Assembly (NCBI GenBank): GCA_014384025.1
Contig: JACNGQ010000101.1
Span: 1 to 51,798 of the forward strand
DNA: 51,798 nt
Source: Planctomycetota bacterium
Lineage (GTDB): Bacteria; Planctomycetota; Phycisphaerae; Sedimentisphaerales; Anaerobacaceae
Reading direction: 5' to 3'
Positions 46,069-51,798 of this stretch are shown here, in pieces. The position numbers were made by a program, and so were the translations under genes. The notes below the pieces were generated by a model. It saw only the letters and a list, made by a program, of their open reading frames with translations. It did no database searches and was not told the origin of the DNA. The stretch's first letter is position 1. The number at the start of each line of letters is the position of its first letter.

Positions 46069-47124
46069 ATGAGAGTAAATGATGACATTTTGGACTTGCT
46101 CAGAGAAAAGGGAGCTGAAGCTGCTCGGAAAGCACAACGAGGGGTAATTTTACAACCGGGAGCAATTGGTGATTGTATATTAACACTGCCGCTGGCTGCA
46201 TTTATGAAAGAAATCCTCGGATTGGGCAGTGTCGATATTCTTGGGCACAGTGAATATGTCGGCATCTTACCGGGTAGAACCTGCATTGACAGCATTAGCT
46301 CCATAGATTCCATCGATCTACATCGGTTATTTACAGAAACCGAAGCATTTAATCTCACTGACAGAGATCCTCTGATAAATGTATTTTCGAGTTATGCCTG
46401 GATAGCAACCTTTTTAGGCGAGCCGGACAGTAACTTTGAACAAAACCTGATTTTCACAGCTAATTGCAGCCACAGCGCAGAAGTTATAACCCTATTTTTG
46501 AAGCCGCCAAAAAGTTTTTCCGGACATGTAACCGACTTTTACATACAACATTTTATAAGCCATAGCGGTTTGTCTTTGCAATCCTGGCAGGTTCCGCACG
46601 GCGATTGCTTAATAAAAACAACCGAGGTAGATATCGCACGAGGTAAAGAACTGCTAAAAGGGATGGGGCTTGGATATGGTAAAAAACTCGTGGTTATTCA
46701 GCCCGGCAGCGGTGGGTTACACAAATGCTGGCACCTGGACAATTTTTTGGCTGTAGCGAAAAAGCTCGATTCAGAAGGTATTGAGGTCATTTTCTTATTA
46801 GGACCGGCTGAACTGGACAGATTCAGTAATGCAAAAATTGAGAAAATAGGCAGTATTGCAAAGTATTTAAGAGATTTGTCCCTAGAGCAGGTATTGGAAC
46901 TGTTAAGTCATGCAAATGCTTTTATCGGCAACGACAGTGGAATTACGCACATTGCTGCCGTCTTGGGAATCAGAACATTAGCTATATTTGGCCCGACCAA
47001 TCCTGCTGTTTATAGACCCATTGGGCCGGATGTAACAGTATTTACGAATAATACAGCAGCTTTTGCCAAAGAACCATCAGCAAGCCTGCAAAGTAAGATT
47101 TTGGATGTTTTAATAGCAGAATGA
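46069..47124 (+). CDS. Glycosyltransferase family 9 (heptosyltransferase-like)
   Basis: The 351-residue protein has the GT9 motifs: VILQPGAIGDCILTLPLAA near the N-terminus, VVIQPGSGGLHKCWHLDNF (from about residue 206) and FIGNDSGITHIAAVLGIRTLAIFGPTNP, which bind the nucleotide sugar and phosphate. GT9 enzymes add ADP-heptose or related sugars to the lipopolysaccharide core on the cytoplasmic face of the membrane. A 20-residue extension precedes the first motif. A strong promoter lies upstream. Lipid A genes follow, which supports a role in lipopolysaccharide. The sugar is not determinable. Confidence 0.88.
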   Translation: MRVNDDILDLLREKGAEAARKAQRGVILQPGAIGDCILTLPLAAFMKEILGLGSVDILGHSEYVGILPGRTCIDSISSIDSIDLHRLFTETEAFNLTDRDPLINVFSSYAWIATFLGEPDSNFEQNLIFTANCSHSAEVITLFLKPPKSFSGHVTDFYIQHFISHSGLSLQSWQVPHGDCLIKTTEVDIARGKELLKGMGLGYGKKLVVIQPGSGGLHKCWHLDNFLAVAKKLDSEGIEVIFLLGPAELDRFSNAKIEKIGSIAKYLRDLSLEQVLELLSHANAFIGNDSGITHIAAVLGIRTLAIFGPTNPAVYRPIGPDVTVFTNNTAAFAKEPSASLQSKILDVLIAE

Positions 47125-47207
47125 ATATCCGAAAAGTCCCATTCAGACCAGATTATCCAACATATTATACAAAAAACTCTTGTTTCAATAGAGATAAATC
47201 CAAACAG

Positions 47208-47237
47208 TTGACCATCGGCGAGTTTCTCTGCTATAAT
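47208..47237 (+). promoter_or_regulatory. Near-consensus sigma70-type promoter for lpxD
   Basis: TTGACC (47208-47213, five of six) and TATAAT (47232-47237, perfect) are separated by 18 bases, the same spacing as in the promoter before the glycosyltransferase. The lpxD start lies 70 bases after the -10 box. Confidence 0.7.
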
Positions 47238-47307
47238 AAACTGGTTTTGGTATTGCCCTTTGATTGATGGAAGTCGAGTACTCTAAAATTCTCATAAAGG
47301 TCCTAAT

Positions 47308-48381
47308 ATGCAGGAAAGAACGTTGGGTGAATTAGCTGAATATGTGGGGGGGCGGATCTGCGGAGATCCTGGCGTGAGAATCAAATCTGCCTCGACACTT
47401 GCACGGGCGGGTGAAGGTGATATTAGTTTTCTAACCAATCGCAAATACGAAAAACAACTACGAACAACCAAGGCAAGTGCAGTAATCGTAGGCAAAGAGA
47501 CCCCTTCTACTTTAGTTCCTCTTTTGATAGCCGATGATCCTTACTATACCTTTATGCAGATAATGGTGTTGCTTCACGGACATCGGAAGCATAAAAAAAT
47601 AGGAATAAGCCAACGAGCTTCTATTGCCGACAGTGCAAAAATTGGTGCGGACTGTCACATTCATGATTTTGTAACAATAGCCGATGATGTAAGGATCGGC
47701 GACGGCTGTATAATATATCCCTGCGTGCACATTGGGGAAGCTGTGCAAATTGGTAATGACAGTATAATATATCCCAATGTTACTCTTTACGATGGTTGTA
47801 AAATAGGCAATCGCGTAATCATAAATGCGAATTCGACAGTCGGGGAAGATGGCTTCGGCTACGCCACTCATAAGGGCATACATCATAAAATACCACAAAC
47901 CAGTATTGTTATTATAGAAGATGATGTCGAAATCGGTGCTTGTTGCGGGATCGAGCGAGGTACACTCGGCGATACTGTAATAGGCCAAGGTAGTAAGCTG
48001 GGAGACCTTGTTGCAATAGGCCATGGCACAAGAATCGGTCCACATTGCTTACTTGTAGCCCAAGTGGGAATTGCCGGCTCGACCAGCCTTGGGCATCATT
48101 GTACAGTCGGCGGGCAGGCCGGTATTGTTGGTCATATTAATATTGGAAATAACGTTACTATTGGGGCCCAGGCTGGAGTCATTAATAACATTCCAGATGG
48201 CAAAGTGGTTATAGGGGCACCTGCCATCGATGCGAACCAAGGCAGGCGAGCATACGGCATCATACAAAATTTGCCTGAAATGCGGCAAAATATTCGTAAC
48301 CTCCAGAACCGGATTGAAGGAATTGCCTCACCTGCCGAATCCGATCCTGAAAAAAAGTCTGAGCGGGATCACGGCTCGTAA
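47308..48381 (+). CDS. lpxD: UDP-3-O-acylglucosamine N-acyltransferase
   Basis: The 357-residue protein is the third-step lipid A enzyme, transferring a 3-hydroxyacyl chain from acyl carrier protein to the amino group of UDP-3-O-acyl-GlcN. An N-terminal uridine-binding domain (TLGELAEYVGGRICGD, DISFLTNRKYEKQL) is followed by a left-handed beta-helix of hexapeptide repeats at about 105-320. The conserved GEDGFGYA stretch and the GHGTRIGPHC segment, which carries the probable catalytic His, are intact. The C-terminal helix (LPEMRQNIRNLQNRIE) is normal. Length fits the family. Its own promoter precedes it; lpxI follows. Confidence 0.95.
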   Translation: MQERTLGELAEYVGGRICGDPGVRIKSASTLARAGEGDISFLTNRKYEKQLRTTKASAVIVGKETPSTLVPLLIADDPYYTFMQIMVLLHGHRKHKKIGISQRASIADSAKIGADCHIHDFVTIADDVRIGDGCIIYPCVHIGEAVQIGNDSIIYPNVTLYDGCKIGNRVIINANSTVGEDGFGYATHKGIHHKIPQTSIVIIEDDVEIGACCGIERGTLGDTVIGQGSKLGDLVAIGHGTRIGPHCLLVAQVGIAGSTSLGHHCTVGGQAGIVGHINIGNNVTIGAQAGVINNIPDGKVVIGAPAIDANQGRRAYGIIQNLPEMRQNIRNLQNRIEGIASPAESDPEKKSERDHGS

Positions 48382-48534
48382 AACCCGACACACCAGCCGA
48401 CTGCTAAACAAGGGAAATGAAATACGAATATCGAACAGGAAATATTGACAAATGCACTTCTGACAAGTGTATCATATTTTGAACAGGACATTCCCTTGAG
48501 CGAGATACAAGATACGAGATACGAGGCACGAGAC
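48382..48534. repeat. ACGAGATACGAG-type short repeats before lpxI
   Basis: The gap between lpxD and the preferred lpxI start holds GAAATACGAATATCGAA (from about 48418) and iterations of GATACAAGATACGAGATACGAG (about 48502-48525). In open frames these read as EIRIS and TRYE-type peptides. Related short repeats are, from general knowledge, common intergenic filler in planctomycete-like genomes. The region is open in the lpxI frame, so it could also be read as an N-terminal extension. Confidence 0.5.
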
Positions 48535-49356
48535 GTGCTTGGCTTAATTGCCGGAGAGGGTAGATTGCCTTTTCTTGTAGCTGCCGGGGCGAAAAAGGCG
48601 GGATTAAAAGTTATTTGTGTCGGCCTTGCGGAAACGCCGGAGGGTGGCCTGGTTGACGAAGTTGATGTATTTTACAGAGTTGCGCTTGCCCGGCCCGGGG
48701 CCTGGATACGAAAGTTAAGAAAACACAGCGTAACCAGAACGATTATGGTCGGGCGGGTTTCAAAAGGACGACTTTTCACTCCATGGCGAATCCTGCGGTA
48801 TCTGCCCGACTGGCGGGCATTCAGAATATACTACTGGCGGTTACGCAATGAAAACAAACTAACAGATTCACTCTTATGCGCCTTAGCCGACGAACTGGCA
48901 AGCGGAGGAATAATATTGGAGAATTCAATTATGTATTGCAAAGAACACTTAGCAACGGCAGGAGCGATGACAGCAGATCCTCTTCGCCCCTCAGTCAAAG
49001 GAGATATCGAATTCGGCTGGGAAATAGTCAAAAAACTTGGCGAACTTGATATAGGCCAGGCAATTGCAGTGAAAGAAAAGGAAGTGATTGCCATCGAAGC
49101 GATAGAAGGTACTGCCGAGATGATTAAGCGGGCCGGCAGATTTTGTAAATCCGGCGGCTGGACACTAATCAAGGCCTCTAAACCCCAACAGGATATGCGA
49201 TTTGATGTGCCATGCGTGGGACCAGATACTATCAGAAGTTTAGCCGAGAATGGAAGCAAATGCCTGGTAGTGGAAACAGACAAAACGATAATTATCGACA
49301 AATCCGAAACAATTAAACTTGCCAATCAATTAGGCATAACCATTTTTGGGCATTGA
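48535..49356 (+). CDS. lpxI: UDP-2,3-diacylglucosamine pyrophosphatase, LpxI type
   Basis: The product belongs to the LpxI (DUF1009) family that hydrolyses UDP-2,3-diacylglucosamine to lipid X. I prefer GTG 48535 as start, with GAGG eight bases upstream, giving 273 residues that begin LGLIAGEGRLPFLVAAGAKK as in other members. A TTG at 48445 would add 30 residues encoded by repeat-like DNA. Conserved stretches are TIMVGRVSKGRLF, KLTDSLLCALADELASGG, DIGQAIAVKEKEVIAIEAIEGT, GGWTLIKASKPQQDMRFDVPCVGPDT and the C-terminal VVETDKTIIIDK. Its presence with lpxD shows a lipid A pathway using the LpxI branch instead of LpxH. Confidence 0.92.
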   Translation: MLGLIAGEGRLPFLVAAGAKKAGLKVICVGLAETPEGGLVDEVDVFYRVALARPGAWIRKLRKHSVTRTIMVGRVSKGRLFTPWRILRYLPDWRAFRIYYWRLRNENKLTDSLLCALADELASGGIILENSIMYCKEHLATAGAMTADPLRPSVKGDIEFGWEIVKKLGELDIGQAIAVKEKEVIAIEAIEGTAEMIKRAGRFCKSGGWTLIKASKPQQDMRFDVPCVGPDTIRSLAENGSKCLVVETDKTIIIDKSETIKLANQLGITIFGH

Positions 49357-49400
49357 GGTACTATAATTTTACCGGAACACATATCCCCAAGTGAAATCGT

Positions 49401-50759
49401 ATGGCTGAATTTCCATTTCAACTTGTAATCAACCGCACTTATCCACGGAAACGTCGGGAGTGTCTGTTATGTACCGCCCTTCTAAGAGCCATTCCCGGCA
49501 GACGAAAGGTTTATGATGCCTCGTGGGGCAACAAAAGTGTTATTGCAAAAGTGTTTTCTCACAAGATTAGCGCAAGGCGCCATTTAAGGCGAGAATGGCA
49601 GGGATTGAAATTGCTGGTGAGCCATGGAATTAGCGCACCGGAACCTTTATTTTACGGACATACTGAAGATGGTCATTGGGCGGTTGTGGTTCAAAAAATA
49701 CCCGAATCATCAACGATTTCGGATATATTTCTCCAAACACCGGATCCATGCAAGAAGCTGAGCTTGTTAGTTTTGATCTGCAAGGAGATGGCCAAACAAC
49801 ACATCAAAGGGATCTTACAAAAAGATTTGCACTTGGGAAATTTTTTATTAAGAGAAGGTAAGGTTTTTGCGCTTGATGCCGGACAGATGCATTTCCTGCG
49901 GCGTGAGGCTGATAGAAAAAGCAGTATTTCTCAGTTAGCGATGCTGGCGTACTATTTGCCGGATAACAATACGCAGTCCATAACGACATTTTGTGAGGAG
50001 TATTTCCAAGCTCGCGGCTGGCGTTTTGGAATGGCAGACCAAACTTTATTTCAAAAACAATTAGCTTCACATCAAAGAAGAATGGTCAGAAAAGGGCTGA
50101 AAAAGTGCATGCGAACAAGTAAGAGGCAGCTTCGAGTTAAAACAACAAGGTATATTGCCATGTTTGATAAAGTTTTTAGTCCGGAAACCAAATCACTTGG
50201 TTTTATAGAGGAATTAGATAAACTAATGGACGAAGGACAGATTCTAAAAAACGGCAACACCTGTTATGTTTGTCGCCTAATGTTAAATGGCCGGGATGTG
50301 GTGGTTAAACGCTATAACCATAAAGGCTTTATTCATTCATTGCGCCACACCATCAAGAAATCCCGTGCCCAACGAGGTTGGCTTCAAGGCCATAGGCTCG
50401 GGATGCTTAACATAGCTACTCCGAAACCATTGGCCTATATAGAAGTGCTTAAAAAAAAGCTTATATGGAAATCTTATCTGGTTACCGAATATGTTGATGG
50501 ACAGAAACTGTATGATTTCCTGCAGGACAGTAATGTTACCAAAGAACAACACTCAATGATAATCCAACAGATTAAAGGGCTGCTCGACAAAATGGGGGAA
50601 TACCATATCACTCATGGGGATTTGAAGCACACAAATATTTTGGTTACAGATAATGGGCCTGTACTGACAGACCTTGATGGGATGAAAGCACACAAATTGA
50701 GCTGGACATATAAAAGCGGTCGAGCAAAGGACTTGCAGCGATTCATAAAATATGAATAG
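49401..50759 (+). CDS. Tandem WaaP/Kdo-kinase-like protein
   Basis: The 452-residue protein holds two kinase-like domains. In the first (about 1-215), VIAKVFS offers the ATP-binding Lys, QKDLHLGNFLL the catalytic Asp and Asn, and FALDAGQ the metal-binding Asp. In the second (about 255-452) the equivalents are VVVKRYN, ITHGDLKHTNILV and VLTDLDG. Both look catalytically complete. They resemble the lipopolysaccharide kinase family (WaaP, KdkA), which phosphorylates heptose or Kdo in the inner core. Family proteins usually have one domain of about 250 residues, so this is a duplication-fusion. It lies 44 bases after lpxI. Acceptors of the two domains may differ (inference). Confidence 0.82.
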   Translation: MAEFPFQLVINRTYPRKRRECLLCTALLRAIPGRRKVYDASWGNKSVIAKVFSHKISARRHLRREWQGLKLLVSHGISAPEPLFYGHTEDGHWAVVVQKIPESSTISDIFLQTPDPCKKLSLLVLICKEMAKQHIKGILQKDLHLGNFLLREGKVFALDAGQMHFLRREADRKSSISQLAMLAYYLPDNNTQSITTFCEEYFQARGWRFGMADQTLFQKQLASHQRRMVRKGLKKCMRTSKRQLRVKTTRYIAMFDKVFSPETKSLGFIEELDKLMDEGQILKNGNTCYVCRLMLNGRDVVVKRYNHKGFIHSLRHTIKKSRAQRGWLQGHRLGMLNIATPKPLAYIEVLKKKLIWKSYLVTEYVDGQKLYDFLQDSNVTKEQHSMIIQQIKGLLDKMGEYHITHGDLKHTNILVTDNGPVLTDLDGMKAHKLSWTYKSGRAKDLQRFIKYE

Positions 50760-51145
50760 GCCCGCTGTGCCATCACAAGCAGCGCAAAGATTCTTTTGAA
50801 AAACCAATCAAAAACCTAACTGGGATTCGGTATCCCTTGCCTGGTAATTAAGTGGAAGAACCTCTTGAATTGAATCCCTCTTCTCACAAAAAAACGTGGT
50901 TTGAATCATATTTCACTTGACTTTTTTTCCTAACACGTAAAAATCTCGTTAGAAACAGGGAATATGATTAGAATTGTTGGCCTAATAAAGCAGTCAGAGA
51001 CGAATGGAGTCGCTTACCAAGAAATGACTTTCATCATAAACAAATCAAGTAATAAAAATGAGGGATTCTTCCAGATTGTGACCAGGCGTTTTTTCACATT
51101 CTAAAGATGCTTAGGGTGCTTTTTTCAAGGAGGATAAGCTGACGA

Positions 51146-51310
51146 ATGGAAAATACACAAGTGGAAGAATTAGGGCAATCGTTCGCCAAATACGTTCATT
51201 CAGCAATAATATCCTTGCTGCGCGAGTATCATTTATCCTGGAAAGTAGATGGAATCAAAATCTATAATATATCAGGAGTCAGGGGAGACGATAATTTGCC
51301 TGTTTTGTGA
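51146..51310 (+). CDS. Possible 54-residue small protein
   Basis: The frame starts MENTQVEELGQSFAKYVHSA and ends DDNLPVL. AAGGAGG lies about 12 bases before the ATG, longer than ideal spacing. It is soluble and unlike any family I know. Isolated in an AT-rich tract, it may be spurious. Confidence 0.25.
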   Translation: MENTQVEELGQSFAKYVHSAIISLLREYHLSWKVDGIKIYNISGVRGDDNLPVL

Positions 51311-51584
51311 GGCTTCTTAAATCAGAGTATCATATTGCTTGTTGTATATTACTGGACAGCTATTCACTGTCTTATAAGAAAACTCTTCTTTTACCCATAG
51401 GGTTATATTGCAACCCACAGGGACGGAGTTTGCCTATTAGAAAGGGATGGTTAGCGAGATTTTTCATTGTAACAGTAGGTGAATAAGGAGACAAGGTCCT
51501 ATCGATGGGAGGATCTTACTGCTTCATTATATAGTGTTTTTCAGGGTAGTTCAATAGAGTTTATTGGATATCGTTTCTTAAGAA

Positions 51585-51731
51585 ATGTTATACGAATCAG
51601 TCAAAGATACAGAATCAGCGGCATTCTCCAAAGAGCTTTTGAAAAATAAGGTTGACTCCTTTTTAAAAAGAAGCGAAAAAGAATCTGTGTCATTTATGAT
51701 GGACATTAGAGGAGGTGAGCTTGTTATTTAA
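51585..51731 (+). CDS. Possible 48-residue small protein
   Basis: The frame reads MLYESVKDTESAAFSKELLK and continues with a Lys- and Glu-rich helix to GGELVI. There is no good ribosome-binding site (only AAGAA just before the ATG). It could be a relic or chance ORF; no family is recognised. Confidence 0.15.
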   Translation: MLYESVKDTESAAFSKELLKNKVDSFLKRSEKESVSFMMDIRGGELVI

Positions 51732-51798
51732 TGTTAGTAAGCAGTAAACTTTCGCACTTTTTATGCAACAGATTTTAATGGTTTATCAACAAAAACAT

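Larger units (their letters stand above)
50760..51798. other. AT-rich right edge without a convincing gene
   Basis: The last 1039 bases hold no ORF above 60 residues that is not a shadow. Three short frames begin with ATG at 50964 (46 residues), 51146 (54 residues) and 51585 (48 residues), only the second with a strong AGGAGG, at long spacing. No hairpin terminator after the kinase gene is clear. Base composition is more AT-rich than in the gene-bearing parts. It may be a decayed region or the upstream part of something beyond the window. Confidence 0.4.

Noticed and set aside
47512-48045. 177-residue minus-strand frame
   Set aside because: Shadow of the lpxD hexapeptide repeats; periodic codons keep the reverse frame open.

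Overview
The window looks like a chromosomal segment of an uncultured planctomycete, most likely of the Phycisphaerae/Sedimentisphaerales type. This is inferred from gene content. The indicators are Tat-exported Gfo/Idh/MocA oxidoreductases, a DUF1080 secreted protein, a pseudopilin with an H-X9-DG-like tail, large secreted proteins with lamin-tail, CotH and fibronectin-like modules, TolB-like propellers, AT-rich minisatellites that read as KPIQSQ-type peptides, and lipid A genes of a Gram-negative envelope. I saw no rRNA, tRNA, CRISPR array, transposase or phage module.

Left block (343-15403, all minus strand). Read in transcription order it holds a DUF1080/DUF1349 secreted protein, two tandem TolB-like propeller paralogs, a lipoprotein fusing a formylglycine-generating-enzyme-like domain to a histone-deacetylase-fold domain, an MBOAT O-acyltransferase, an SGNH-type membrane protein, a pseudopilin and an STN/secretin-like secreted protein. 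These are followed by a sugar nucleotidyltransferase overlapping an N-acetylhexosamine 1-kinase, a sodium:solute symporter, a small membrane protein and a URO-D family protein. A short-period repeat array lies just past the last stop codon. The block combines possible envelope acylation/deacylation with amino-sugar uptake and salvage.

Middle block (15698-39638, mixed strands). This is an accessory carbohydrate and surface region. It holds a Tat-exported GH106-like hydrolase, an LsrG-like monooxygenase with an iron-type alcohol dehydrogenase, a ~1500-residue CotH/lamin-tail protein, a 712-residue fibronectin-like secreted protein preceded by a possible 28-codon leader ORF, a second symporter with its own small membrane protein, two exported Gfo/Idh/MocA oxidoreductases, a DUF5107-TPR protein, an unrecognised exported TIM-barrel-like protein and a GH5-like glycosidase.

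Right block (39695-50759, plus strand). It holds an FG-GAP/VCBS repeat protein and a DUF2339-DUF3999 membrane pair. Then come envelope genes: a GT9 glycosyltransferase, lpxD, lpxI and a protein with two WaaP/Kdo-kinase-like domains. Near-consensus sigma70-type promoters precede the GT9 gene and lpxD. The last kilobase is AT-rich, with only tiny ORFs of doubtful status.

The best candidates for something undescribed are the exported FGE-HDAC fusion inside an MBOAT/SGNH acylation cluster, the small membrane proteins directly following both symporters, and the tandem-kinase protein next to lipid A genes.
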